A stretch of 64,000 bases of DNA, taken from contig NC_135008.1 in NCBI RefSeq assembly GCF_051020985.1, forward strand, positions 1,922,001-1,986,000, written 5' to 3'. Source of the stretch: Nomia melanderi (Eukaryota > Arthropoda > Insecta > Hymenoptera > Halictidae). Below, piece after piece: positions 12,063 through 23,291 of this stretch (position 1 is the stretch's first letter; each line of letters begins with the position of its first letter). Made by a program: the position numbers and the translations under genes. The notes beneath the pieces were generated by a model, which was given only the letters and a program-made list of their open reading frames with translations, was not told the origin of the DNA and made no database searches.

Positions 12063-12824
12063 ATTTGAAACTTTCGTCGATTATCTGACGATGTTACGAG
12101 GTAAAGCTAGAGCACAAAGAGCACAATAAGATTACCTTCCTAAGAGCAACAGTTTTATAAAGCATCACTCAATCCGACCGATATCGGTGGCAACGGAATC
12201 GGATTAGAAACGTCCGTGAAGAATCCGACATTAGAAAGCGGGAGGTCGATGCAGAAAATCAGCGTCGAAGAGTGCTCGCGTCCAGAAAACGCGGCAGCAT
12301 TCGCTCGAGGAACGGAGCGACGCGAAACGACCGCGGCTTGCCGATTCCCGACTAACGCCCCGGTCGTTAGTGCAACGGAACCGGTGCGCCTGGGACAGAG
12401 AAACGCGGAATGTCCACGAGCTCGCGCTGGATGCCCCTATTATCGGCCGTCCCGACCGCCAGAATGCCGTTAGACGACGGCCAATCTATTGTTCTACGTG
12501 TGTGCATGCGATCTCGACGCTCCTCGGACGCCGGGAGCGCGGAGCCAACGGCCTAACCGGGAGCAAATCGATAGCGTTCTCCCGCTTCTCGTCATTTTTC
12601 CTATTCCCGTAGCGCACGAACGCGCCCATCCTGTTATCCGGCTTCCACGTTCCACAGGACAGCGCACCCGACCTTCTCTACCGTCTTTCCGCTGCGACTT
12701 TTTCTGCGCGTCTGCTCTCTCGCGTTTCGGCTCGGAACTTCGAGAGGAATTCCTGCCGTTTTTAGGGTTTGCTGTGTTCGTTGGGGAGCTTTCGTTGTTG
12801 GAGAGCTTGGAAATTTAGTGTCTG
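12063..12824. other. No gene seen; CpG-rich spacer
   Basis: CpG-rich from about 12,180 to 12,740, with overlapping frames up to 109 codons on the same strand. None has a protein-like pattern or splice borders. Confidence 0.45.
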
Positions 12825-13040
12825 TTTCGTAGTTTTATTATTGAGTTTTTATTATTGAGAAGATATTTGGCATTGAGTGCCTTGTGTTTTGTAGTTCTAT
12901 CAGTGAGTATTTAGTACTGAGTTTTTGTTATTGAGAAGATATTTGGCATTGGGTTTATTATTGAGTACTTATTATTGAGTTTTCCTTATTGAGAAGATAT
13001 TTAGCATTGGGCAGGTACTTATTATTATTTCTTATCGAGT
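12825..13040 (+). repeat. Degenerate tandem repeat (TTATTGAG-rich)
   Basis: TTATTATTGAG and TATTGAGAAGATATTTGGCA-like strings recur three to four times at roughly 40-90 bp spacing. Imperfect, low-complexity and AT-rich. Confidence 0.75.
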
Positions 13041-13725
13041 AGATATTACTATCTTCCGTTCTGTATTTCTATCGTTGACTATTCATTAATAAGAACTTTC
13101 TATTTCCTACTATCGTTCAGTATCTAATACGATCCCTATCAAAACGACAACTTCCCCAAGTTCCCAAATTAAAAAAATACTTAACACTCCTATGGCATCA
13201 ATTGCGAAAAGACTAGTCATCCCGACTGGCACTTAACGAAATATTCTAATATTCCCTGCGAAACACACAATGGACATTCAGAAAATCCGTCGTCCTGGAA
13301 AAGCATTTAGACGAAACAGTACTTAAGCACGGCGACTGGATCCGCTCGATCTCCGGGAACCATTGCACCGGTACCAGAAGACACCGGGTTCGCGTTATGC
13401 TCGGCGAGGCACGCATCGCGATTTCAATACAAACAGCCGCGGCGCGGCGTGGCGCGTATGGCGCAATACAGTTACGACGCTCGGACGTTTCCGGTTTCTT
13501 TGAATCTTCGAGAGGCCGCGGACGCGTGTCCGAGGGACGAGAACGGATTCCGCAACTCCAGCCTCGGAGGAAACGTGATCCGATTGCGTGGACCATTCAT
13601 TTTGAAAGCGCTGCAACTTCGTTTTTCCCGTTTAAATTTAGAAAACGAGAAACTTCACGCTCAATACCGGACAGGTCGACGCGAGCCACTCCTATGGAGT
13701 CGGTTTTCGCTATTTCCTCATTTTT

Positions 13726-13960
13726 GTGAATTTTAATGGAACAAATAGTGTTCTTTTTAATTGTTCAAGGATTCTAGGGCAAGAACTTCAGAAGCCGAAG
13801 CATTCATTTTCTCAATTTTTGTTTTCTAAACTTAACCTCATAGCTTCTCAGACAAATAATTTCTACACTTTAGACCTTAAAGCTGCAATATCTGTTGCAA
13901 TGAGACATAATGTAGCTTCTGAGACAGAAATAATTATATCTTAGACCTTAAAAGCTGCAG
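13726..13960 (+). repeat. Family G dispersed repeat with internal duplication
   Basis: TGTGAATTTTAATGGAA, then TTTTTAATTGTTCAAGGATT and TCTAGGGCAAGAACTTCAGA match the two copies at 51969-52165 and 52839-53043. Inside, an 80-bp segment is partly duplicated (TAGCTTCTCAGACAAATAA / TAGCTTCTGAGACAGAAATA). Termini are not defined. Confidence 0.65.
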
Positions 13961-15540
13961 TATCTCTTAACGATGTCATCTACTGCGCACAATTCCAATG
14001 ACAAACGTAACTTTCCTCACAACTGACACAATTCCATCGTTTCTCTATAATTTACATATTCTCTTCTATATCGCAATTCAAATTCGTCAGATCCACTGAA
14101 ATTCCGTTGCTAAATACAACTGTACTGATCTATTTCGAAAGTAATATCACGATCGATCGAAAAATGAATTTCGGTTTCCACAGAATCATCCCTAGAAAAC
14201 GAAGACTGAATCGAAACCACAAACTCAACTTCCGATTAGATAACCAGCTGTTCGCAATTACCGATTAGAAAGCACGGCGTCCAAATTGCGATTACAGGTC
14301 AGCAACGCGTAGCCTAATTTGCAATCGATACGTCGTGTCTCGTTCCGGTTATTGTTAGTAACGCTTTGTCAGATTACGCTCCGGCCAACTGCGCGCGAAC
14401 GAAAATAAATCTCGCCGTAGTTTTCACCGGGATTCCGCGGGGCCGTGGATAATTTTTATCGGGCCGAAGCTTCCGTTATCTGGCCGGCGCGCGAAGTCAC
14501 CGACAGCCGGGCCGCAGATAAAAAAAGAAAAACATTCGCGAATCAATACCCTTCGTCCGCGTAAACTGCGATCGGGGGGATGGAAACCTGCTCGCCGAAT
14601 TTTCGCCGGCGATCCCGGTAACGACGCGCGCGCGAAAAACGAGCGGAAGAACCGGGACGCCGGGGAAACAAGAAAAACCGTCGTCCCCCGTCGAAAAGCT
14701 CGCGATTTCTTGCGAGTTTCGTTTCTCGTCGCGTCGAGGAATTTTCGAATCGAAACGCGCGGGCGTTTCGGTTTGTTTCGCGTGAAATTTAGACTCTCGC
14801 CCGTTGTCCGCGGTTTCCTGAATGGATGTTCGTAGAATTAAATTTAGAGCAGGCGGTATAGCTACGCCGTCGACGGAGCGGAGTCGTCGCGAACGTTCCG
14901 AACGGAAACCGATAAAGGTCAACCGTACTCGTTCGCAAAAATGGCAAAATAAGACGCCCTCCGGTGATGAATATTTCACAGCGAAACCACCGGGAACATT
15001 GATTTTTCCCCGGCTTTTTATAGGACTGTGCTTATTGACAGGTTGATCGACTTATATTTCAGTTCGATCGTCACAATGTCAAACCACCCGGAACTCTCCG
15101 AGAACCTCTCGCGTCCGCCGTAATCGCGATCGGTGTAGTCTAAATGGGTCCGATCTATTCCTTCGAGAATCAATTTAGACTTACAGCAAAACACCTGTAA
15201 CTTAACAACCAGTTTCCCTGTACACCGCCGTTACACGGTTCATTGCGCATTATTTAACCACGCATTCCGAGGAGTCCTCCGATTGACTCGAACAAACGTA
15301 ACCGTGTAACCGGATCGGTATTCCTCGAGCTAGATCCCCTAACAGTACTGTTAGGAGATGACGACGCGGAGCAAGAAAGATCTTTCGTGGAGAGTTTCGT
15401 TGCCGGTTTCAATTGCTCGCGTGTAACCGTATCAAAGAACACGAAATGGGCATCGAAAAGGAGCCGAGAAACGCGACTCGATCGATCAGTCCGGCATTCT
15501 TCAGGATGGTCGTCGAAACGATCCGCCAGCAGTGAATACG
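13961..15540. other. No gene seen; AT-rich to CpG-rich
   Basis: AT-rich to about 14,400, then CpG-rich. A 160-codon minus-strand frame at 14497-14979 has no domain-like pattern. No splice-bounded exon seen. Confidence 0.45.
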
Positions 15541-15632
15541 CGGAAACTGCGCTCTCCCGGATGGGCCGGCGCGCGCGCGCGCGGCCGAGGAAAACAAACT
15601 ATGACACGGATAGATAAGAAGATTGTTTTTAT

Positions 15633-15707
15633 GGACACTTACCATCATTCCAGGCAGTCTAATGGAGCACGGAGCGGCACGATAGCGCGAGAAGATTTCC
15701 TTTTTAC
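15633..15707 (-). promoter_or_regulatory. Candidate splice donor at the end of a first exon, with ATGATG
   Basis: On the minus strand the sequence reads CTGCCTGGAATGATG and then GTAAGTGTCC, with the junction between 15643 and 15642. The donor is identical for ten bases to the donor halves of the two ratchet sites on the same strand. The ATGATG could be a start split from the rest of the coding sequence by an intron, because its frame has an upstream stop and no earlier ATG. Against this, a good plus-strand acceptor (TTTCCTTTTTACAG, ending about 15709) overlaps the same place. The exon's 5' limit is unknown. Confidence 0.4.
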
Positions 15708-15855
15708 AGGGGGGCCACCCGGGCCTGTGGCCCTGGTTGGTGGGGGCCCACCATGCCCCTCGTCCGGTCACTTCTTCGCGCCACTATAATATCCGCACCA
15801 ACACACTGCCCGCGACACGACGACTCCTTCCTCCGGGAAGGGACTCGCCAGGAGA

Positions 15856-15895
15856 AGAGAGCGAGAGAGAGAGAGAGAGAGTGAGGGAGAGAGAG
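15856..15895. repeat. GA dinucleotide-rich tract
   Basis: Runs of GAGAGAGA, broken by GTGAGG and GTGTGA, followed by a CGCGCGCG run. Confidence 0.85.
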
Positions 15896-17296
15896 TGTGA
15901 GCGACACGCGCGCGCGCGCACACTCCCGGCTACAGAACCATGTTTTCCCTCCGTGCGAAGGCGATTCCGAATGGGAGGATTCTCTCAGCGAAACTCGAAG
16001 GTCATTTTCTCGCGGGCGAGCGCGCGCTGGCCGCCGCGACACGCGATCCACGAGCGGCAGCGAACGGATCGGCCGCGAGTAACCGTGCAAACGAGAGAAA
16101 CGAACAGGAATCGCGCACTTTCGTCCCTTCCTCGCGTCCCTCGGCTCTCTGGGACCGGGCACCACTCGCGGAACTTCCCTTTGAAAATTCGAAGCTCGCC
16201 TCGGAACGGAGGAAACTTGCGAAAGATCAAGGGAGTTCCGTTACACGCGCGTTTGATCGTCGACGCCGATCGCGGAGTTCTGGTGTCCTAACTACTCGCG
16301 TCGCGAAATCGACGAAATCCTCGTTGCGACGCTCTCCTCGGAGACTCGTGTCGAACGACTCGTAGAAACGTCGCTGTCACTGCCCGAGGAACGATAGGTT
16401 ATTGTAAGTTTCACACTGGCGCGAGCGGTCCGCGCGTAATGCCCTTTATCCGATCACTTTGACTAGCCAATACTCGGGCGAGGACTCCCTCGGAGATCCT
16501 CGATCCCCGATCGACGGACGAACGAGAGGACAAAGATGCCGGGAATAGAAACCGCGGTGGTCGATCGGCATATCACAGCCACGCGCTCGCTCCGCTCCCG
16601 CGGATTGGTCGCGCGTCTACGGCCGACGCGAGCGCGCCCCGATCCGGCGACGCGGGCCAAAATTCTCGGCTCGTCGAGACGAGTTTGCGTGCCGCATATC
16701 GGTGGCCACGGTTCCCGTGACCCGCGACCCCTCTTCTCTCCTTTCCCGGTCTTTCTGGTCTGTCGTCTTCTCTGTCCTCCTCTCACTCGTTCCTCCTCGT
16801 GTCCCGTGTCACTGGCGATGCGAGCGGCCGATAAAGCGCCCGGCCAACAACGTCTCGATAACGCTCGCCCCGAAAAACAGTGCGCCGGCACGCATACTCA
16901 ACACCGACTTCCTCCGAGGACTGGCCCCGGGTAATTCGCATCTCAATGGAAGACGAACCGTCCGCGCGACACTTCCGTCGACGCGATCCGCCGCGCGATC
17001 GCAGATTCGCTCGAGTTCTACTTATCCTCCTGGAACCGATCGTTCACCACCGTTCCATCCCTCGTTCAACGTCCGCACTGGCACACGCGCGTTCCCGGCG
17101 GCTGGCCGCGGAAAATTACGGCGCCGTCGATTTTCCCTCGTAAACCGTGCCGTCAACAGGTGGTTCTCGGGGAACGTCGGCTCGGACGACACGCGTGCCG
17201 AGGACGAGAGGCGCGCTCCCGTGCGAACTGGCCGCCGCGGAGTATCGTTCTTCCGGCGGGTGCACGCGACGAACGATCCCGTCCCCCAGCTGATCG

Positions 17297-17339
<43 letters not shown>

Positions 17340-17350
17340 GGCGCGCGCGC
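17297..17350. repeat. GCGT microsatellite running into GCGCGC
   Basis: About ten GCGT units are followed by GGGCGCGCGCGC. This is an alternating purine-pyrimidine tract able in principle to adopt Z-DNA. It gives poly(Val-Arg-Ala-Cys) artefacts in all frames. Confidence 0.9.
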
Positions 17351-17769
17351 TCGCGCGAGCGACCTCGCAACCGTTTTCGGCCGGCGAGCGAACGCCGACC
17401 GCGTTCCCGTCGATTCGTCCGCGAAACTGATCCCGAAGAGGTTGCCGCCGCGGATCCCGCCGTGCGAGGCGGAGGATCGGCGCGTGTATTTTCGTCGGTG
17501 AGCGAGAGATAGATCTCGATCGTCCGGTCGCGTGCGCGCACACGGACGGAGAGAACACGGGGAGCACCGCGACGCGCGCGAACGAGAACAGGCACCGCGG
17601 CGAACGCGCGACGAGCCGAGAGTCGCTGCACCGAACCACTGCACTCTCGGAGCGGAGGGGCCGCGCGTCACACGTGCCCGCCTGCGCGTGTGTGTACGTG
17701 TGTTACGATAACTTTATTCCTCCTGTCCGAGCGTCGCCGGTGTCACTGTCGCTGTCGCCGCCACCGCCG

Positions 17770-17870
17770 CCGTCGTCTTCTTCTTCGTCGTCGTCGTCGT
17801 CTTGTTCGCGTCCCTCGTCGTCGTCGTCGTCGCCGCCGCAGCCGCCACCGCCGCCGCCGCTACCGCTGTC
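17770..17870. repeat. GTC/CCG trinucleotide-rich tract
   Basis: Interrupted runs of TCG and CCG triplets. A purer GTC run lies at 18205-18240. They explain the poly-Ser, poly-Pro and poly-Val runs of overlapping frames. Confidence 0.85.
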
Positions 17871-18204
17871 ATCCTTCTTCCCCCCGCGTTCTCATTCCAT
17901 CTTTCCTCCCCCTCGGACCCCGTTCTTTCTCCGCCGCGGCGACTACTCGACTATTTTTGTTGCGATGGAAGTAACGGCGGTAGTAGCACGCGTCGATCCC
18001 CCACTCCGGCCGACGCACGATCGTTCGCTTTCCTTCCTCCTTCCCGCGTTCTACCCTTTCCCGCGCGCCGGCTCTTCCTTCACGCCGCCGTCGTTCCCGT
18101 TTCACTCGGCCGCGGTACTCGTCGCCGGCTCGCCGGTGATCCCCGGTGCGCCGAGGGCCGTCGATGCGACGCACCCGCCGGTGACAGCCTCGCCGTCGAT
18201 CGTC

Positions 18205-18207
18205 CTC

Positions 18208-18240
<33 letters not shown>
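18205..18240. repeat. GTC trinucleotide microsatellite
   Basis: About ten uninterrupted GTC units from 18211 onward. Confidence 0.9.
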
Positions 18241-18836
18241 TTGGCCGCGGTCCGCCCTCTGCTCCTTCAGCCTACTGCGCGACACGCAGGATCTCCACGC
18301 GCGTCGGCCCCCTGGCAGCGGACGTACGCCGGAAACAAGAGGAGGAAGAGGCGGAGGAGGACGACCGGGTCTTTTCATACGCGAACATCGGCCGGAAACG
18401 TTCCCTCGGCCACGCTGCCCGACTCGGTCGGCTCTCTGTGCACAACTTCCCGCGCCTACCGACTCATTCGCCTCTCGCGTCTTTCACCGCACGCGGGGAC
18501 ACCCTATCCGTCATCTAGAAACTGTTCCGCGCACACACATGGAACTCTCCGCCGGAGGCTGTCGGTCGGTCTCCTGTCGCGGCTCCGATCATCGGCAAAC
18601 GGAATCCGAAGGTTAGCGACTGCTCCACCGTGCGGGGGGTTGCTTGCGAGACCGTACGAAACGGGGCGGAAGGGAGGAGACGGGGACCGGAGACCGGTGA
18701 GAGACGCGGTACGCAAATAAACGGGACCGCTCCGAAGAGAAGGGAGGAGAGGACAGGCGCCCCGGAGGATCCGAGAGAGGAGGTGCTCGTCCTATCGAAG
18801 TCCGCGAGCGATTGACTCCCGCGCGCGGCGCGCGTC

Positions 18837-18839
<3 letters not shown>

Positions 18840-18870
<31 letters not shown>
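18840..18870. repeat. CT dinucleotide microsatellite
   Basis: About 15 CT units inside the CpG-rich block. Similar GA/CT tracts in insect promoters can bind GAGA-type factors, but here that is only inference. Confidence 0.9.
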
Positions 18871-18872
<2 letters not shown>

Positions 18873-20261
18873 GCTCGCTCTCTCCGTCGGTGCACCGTGT
18901 GCCGCACACGCGTGTGAGGGGAACACCGGGAGGGGATTCCCGCGGGAGGAGTGCGGGCCCGAGAGAGCCCCCGCGCGGGGAGGGACGCGCCTCTCTCCTT
19001 CTCTCGCGCGGCCGAGCGACAGGGAGGGGCTCTATCCGCACACGGGGGTGAGAGGCAAGAGAATCGGCGGCCGCGCTAGAGCCAGGAGGCAACACGAAAG
19101 ACTCGCCGAGAGGAGGGGCAGGGGGCAACGTCCACGACGGAGGGGGGTGGGTATGGCGCGTGCCACTACACGCTGGCAGGTGGAGTGCGCGTGCCCAGAA
19201 ATCTTCTCTCGTCGCTCTCCCTCGGTCTCCGTACCCTTGCTCTCGTTCCTCTCTCCTTTCTTCGCGCGTTCTCTTTCCGGCCGCTGCGCCTCTTCGTTCG
19301 TCGCCGAGCCTCCTCCTTCCACGCGCTCTTGCCTCTTCGCTCTATCCGTCGTCCGCTTATCCGTCGTCCTCCCGGCCACCCTTCGCCCCGCCGATAACGC
19401 GCGACGACGGCCACCGTCTACGATCCCTCGGAGTCGAGACTCTGCGCTGATCTCGGCTTCTGGAGTACCCAGATGGAGCTCGGCTTTCGCACTGTCTTGC
19501 TTCTAGCTGCTGGTACCTCTGCCGAGGATTAAAGGGGATGATTCGACGTTAGACTCTGTTTGGGTTTCTTGCGTCGATGTGCTCGAGTCGGTGCGAACGA
19601 CGTTCACTGCCACTTTTGCTCGCCGGTGCGACGGACACCGGAGTTGTAGATAGAAAGCGTGGTACGCGTCCGGCTAAGTTGCGGACTCCCGCATCAGTGG
19701 TGTTTACGTACACGCGGTCAGGTTTATTCTCGCGTAGCCCAGATAAGAGTTGCTAACGAAAGTCCCGGCTGCGATAACCGCAGTCGAGGGCACGTAGCCG
19801 GCGGTCGTGACGAATTCGGGAACGCGCACCGATCGCCGCTTATCGGCTGGTCCGTGATCCAACAAGTAGCATCGCGCACGGCGCTCGCAATGGGGACTCG
19901 AGTCAACGAGATCGCACCGGAGATCGAGTGCGAAGTCCCACCTCCGGTTCAGCTGATCGAGGATCGGCTTTCTTGTCAAACTCTGGACACTCGACACTGC
20001 GACACTCTCGGAACGCTTGTGCAACGGTCGCGACGAATATGCGGAAACAGTCGGATGCGACGGTTCGAGGGATCCTCGTCACCGATCGGAAACTCCGGTC
20101 GCGATCCGCGGACGAGCGCAGCCGTGAGCTAGCGCCGACGCCTCTTCGCAAGCTGTCACGTTGCGCACGTGGCGCGAGGGGAGCGCGAAACGACAACAAG
20201 CCCCACACAGAGAACCTGACGCCCCGAGGAGTCGCCAGCCACTGACTCTCTTCTCGCTGCG

Positions 20262-20440
20262 AGTCGATTCGGCTCGGCTCGGCTCGACTGGCCTCGCCTC
20301 GCTTCGCCTGTCGTGTCTCACCTCGCCTCGCGCCGTCCCGCCAAGACTCGTGTCGCGTCGTCTCGTCTCGTACCGTGTCGCGTCGAACCGAACCGACCCG
20401 ACCCGACCCGACCCGACCCGATACGACCCGCCGTGCACCC
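20262..20440. repeat. Low-complexity pentamer-rich tract (CTCGG, CTCGC, CCGAC)
   Basis: GGCTCGGCTCGG-type, CTCGCCTCGC-type and then ACCCG pentamers in succession, the last in about five pure units at 20393-20420. Likely slippage-grown sequence at the high-coordinate edge of the GC block. Confidence 0.85.
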
Positions 20441-20849
20441 GCCGTGCGCCGGTACGATACTCCGTTCGGCCGCGTTCGTGTGCCCTACGATACTCGGCTC
20501 GGTCACGCTCGCGCTCCGTACCCGAAGCGCTCCAAACCGACGCGTCGCGACTACGACCACTCGGATTCCCGCTCCGTTCGCTGCTCCCCTCGGTCGTCTG
20601 CATAGTGCGGCATACACTACTGCACTCGGCACGCGGGACCTGTATTTCGCCATCGGAATTGGGTCTTTTCGGTTTTCCGCGGGTTACTCTGTAACCTGCT
20701 CGCCGATGGAGAAGCGTCGTGTATCGGAGCTTCGGAGGAAGCTTCGAGCATCAGGGAATGCGAAGATTGTCGAGGGGTTTAGAAGTATGGGAAGTGTTTC
20801 GGGAAATAGATGCGGAGATTCGTATGTTTCGGAGAAGTTAAGCATTTAA

Positions 20850-21275
20850 GAAGTTTCGGAAATTAGAAAATACGGGGAGTCGTATATTTGCAAAGTTTGG
20901 AGTATCGAAATGGATTTCGGAGATTATATAGGGATATATAGGGTAATCAGAACATTTGGAGATTAAAGAGATGTTGAAGATATTGAGCATTCGAAGTTTC
21001 GGAAATTAGAAAATACGAGGAGTCATGTACCTGTAAAGTTTGGAGCATCGAAAGGGATTTCGGAGATTATATGTGGTTACATAGGGTAATCAGAACACTT
21101 GGAGCATAAAACAGATGTTGAAGATGTTAAGCATTCGAAGTTTCGGAAATTATAAAATACGAGGAGTCGCGTATTTATAAAGTTTGGAGCATCGAAATGG
21201 ATTTCGGAGATTGTATAGAGTTATATAGGGTAATCAGAATATTTGGAGATTAAACAGATACTGAAGATTGAATGA
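20850..21275 (+). repeat. 143-bp tandem repeat, three units
   Basis: Units start at 20850, 20993 and 21137 with GAAGTTTCGGAAATTA. Each contains AAAGTTTGGAG, ATCGAAA, GATTTCGGAGATT, ATAGGGTAATCAGAA and CAGATGTTGAAGAT-like blocks. The regular period and good conservation suggest a recent expansion. Degenerate related sequence extends upstream to about 20,720. Confidence 0.9.
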
Positions 21276-21803
21276 TATAGAAGTTCGTATATCCGAGAAA
21301 AAGGTGTGACGATCATGGAACGCAAAGATTCTCGTATTCGTCAGATTGATCGCCTCGAAGGGAGCTTCGTCGGTCTTCCGATGACTAATTCTACCGGGCA
21401 GCATGGAATCCTCAACGATCCGGACACGCGTCAGTACGGCAAACCGTCTGTCGTGCGTAGTTTCGATTGGTCCTATGCACCGTGCGCGTCAGTGCGGCGT
21501 CGAGCGAACGGAGGTCGAGTCGATACGGATGCACCCGTGAACTGTGAGAACGGAAAGCCGGTCGCGTCGATGATCGACGTTCAGACGTTGTTGTCCTGCG
21601 TCAACGCGTACCGGCGCTCTTTGTGCAGTCCTCGAGCGGCGTCGGCGCTATAAGTAACGGAGTCGACGATCGAAGCGGTTGGATCCTGAATCTCCGAAAA
21701 TCATTTAAAAGATACGAGAAAATGAAAGACCAAAGAAAACGTTGATCAAAACAAGTTCAGAGAAACAAGACTACCTTCGATCGTACATCAAATCATTGAT
21801 GTT

Positions 21804-22032
21804 TTAACACGTTGACTGGCAAATAAACACTGAAACTCTCATACAAGCGGAACAGTTTTCTTAACGGAACGGAAACCAAAAAGTCAAGATCCTTCGTAAC
21901 AATCATACTACCGTCACTTCTATATTTATTACATCTAAAAAATTCCCCCGATACGCCACCGAGAAAATTCATTGTCAAGTCGATGTATAAAACGCTATCG
22001 CCCGAATTCGGGTGACGTAGTCAAAGTGTTAA
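21804..22032 (-). mobile_element. Family E MITE, complete 229-bp copy
   Basis: TTAACACGTTGACTGGCA at the left and GTAGTCAAAGTGTTAA at the right form the inverted ends with TTAA outside. Near the right end is CCCGAATTCGGG. The interior is shared with the copies at 35422-35640 and 39187-39392. The small minus-strand frame inside is not a gene, since its homologous stretches in the other copies are broken. Confidence 0.85.
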
Positions 22033-22884
22033 ACAAATGGAAGCCTGAGAACTGCGCCTTGAAACTCAACAAACTGAGAGACCTCCCTTCGACGACCCAA
22101 TAACCAAGTTCCAAGCTCGATCGCGTCCACCCAAGAATTCCCATACAAACGCGAACGAACCACCCCCGTGCAACGTTCGATATCCAATCCCTTCCTCGGA
22201 CAACCGCGAATCGACAATAATTCGTACACCCCCGAAATATTCATGATCGCCGAATAATTGACCGAAACAGCCCCGTGAACTATTTAATGTAACCCGGTCG
22301 ATCGTTTCCCATTGGAAAAAAAAGCCAAGTTCAATGTCCACCCGGCGAACGATCGAACGTTCCGTCGCGGCGACGGCGCGCGGGTGCAAGGTGAAGGTGT
22401 CGCGGCCGAAACTTTCTCCGCGGAGGATCGTTCGCACCTACGCCGGAGTCGCGAGCGCGGCTTAAAGCGGCTACCGTGCAGCTGGCGGAGCGCGGACCGC
22501 TTTTACACAGGCGCGTTCGCGACACCCGACCACCACCAACGCTCCGCCGTTGCGTCATCACGGTTTCACGGTACGCCGGGATTCGACGCGACGATAGGGA
22601 ACGAGAGAGAGCGAGCGAGAGCGAACGGGACCGGCGCGAGCGACGCATCTGTACCGCTCCGCTTGCACTTATTACAAATCCGCCAGTGATACTCAACCGA
22701 ATTGGCTCGCGACGGCTCATTTCCAGAAAATTACTCGCCGCTCGCCGGAGCGGACGGCGGACGTCGATATCATCGAAACGCCGGCGCGATCTCGCCGCGA
22801 AACGGCGAGTCCGTTTTCGGGGATTCGGTTCGCTTTGCGCTGGGAAGCTTGGGACGAAAACGATGTATTCGCGGGTTTCGAGGT
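22033..22884. other. No gene seen; CpG-rich spacer
   Basis: CpG-rich from about 22,340 to 22,860 with many overlapping frames up to 197 codons. The longest plus frame runs straight into the MITEs at 22,885-23,070, showing it is a chance frame. Confidence 0.5.
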
Positions 22885-22945
22885 TTAACCCTTGCCAGTC
22901 CTATGTCAGAGTCGACTTTTTATATAATTGCCTCTACCTGTTTAA
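22885..22945 (+). mobile_element. Family B fragment, left end
   Basis: TTAACCCTTGCCAGTCCTAT, then GTCAGAGTCGAC, and ends CTACCTGTTTAA. It matches the first 65 bp of the family B copy at 31164-31478. The family A element at 22942 begins exactly at the TTAA of this fragment. Confidence 0.75.
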
Positions 22946-23291
22946 CCCTTTGCACTCGAGAGATTCTCACTTGAAATATTATGAAATATCTCACTTGAAA
23001 TATTACGCCGATTTTGATTGGTGCCACAATTACCTACTATCGAATCTCCAGTTTCTACAATTTAAATAAACGAGTATCAATTCTTTTGGGAATAATAGAA
23101 TGAAGTGAAGAATAAATGCCCGTAAACCTAGTGTTAAGAAATCACATATGGATTAGGGAACTAAAGCTATTTTCTTTCAATATTTTACGTATCGATGCAG
23201 CATACAGAGGGTAATGGTAAATATTAAAGTTTATAATGTTGCTCTATCAAATCATTTGGCGACTAGGAGTCTTTCGAGCGCAAAGAGTTAA
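22942..23291 (+). mobile_element. Family A MITE with an embedded family C segment
   Basis: The left end is TTAACCCTTTGCACTCGA and the right end is CGAGCGCAAAGAGTTAA. The middle (about 22995-23136, from AAATATTACGCCG to GTAAACCTAGTGTTAA) matches the family C copy at 40570-40778. Family A sequence resumes directly after that TTAA. This records three layers: A in B, and C in A. Confidence 0.8.

Larger units (their letters stand above)
15540..20700. other. CpG-dense GC-rich block; possible promoter and 5' exon region
   Basis: About 5 kb of very GC- and CpG-rich sequence with microsatellites (GA, GCGT, GTC, CT) and low-complexity CTCGG/CCGAC runs. Such blocks often mark promoters and long 5' untranslated exons of developmental genes in insects. 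The many long frames here, including 348 codons at 17674-18720, are repeat-driven: poly-Ser, poly-Pro and poly-Val runs change identity with frame, and frames overlap on both strands. I therefore call no CDS. A minus-strand splice donor lies at the low-coordinate edge (15,642). Confidence 0.45.

Noticed and set aside
15710..15789. Collagen-like Gly-Pro-Pro stretch in one plus-strand frame
   Set aside because: It is too short and stops at 15789. The sequence is a GC-rich near-palindrome that would give Gly/Pro by composition.
17674..18720. 348-codon open frame rich in Ser, Pro and Val
   Set aside because: It is built on GTC/CCG triplet repeats and CpG-rich sequence. Overlapping frames on both strands are equally long, and there is no non-repetitive domain.
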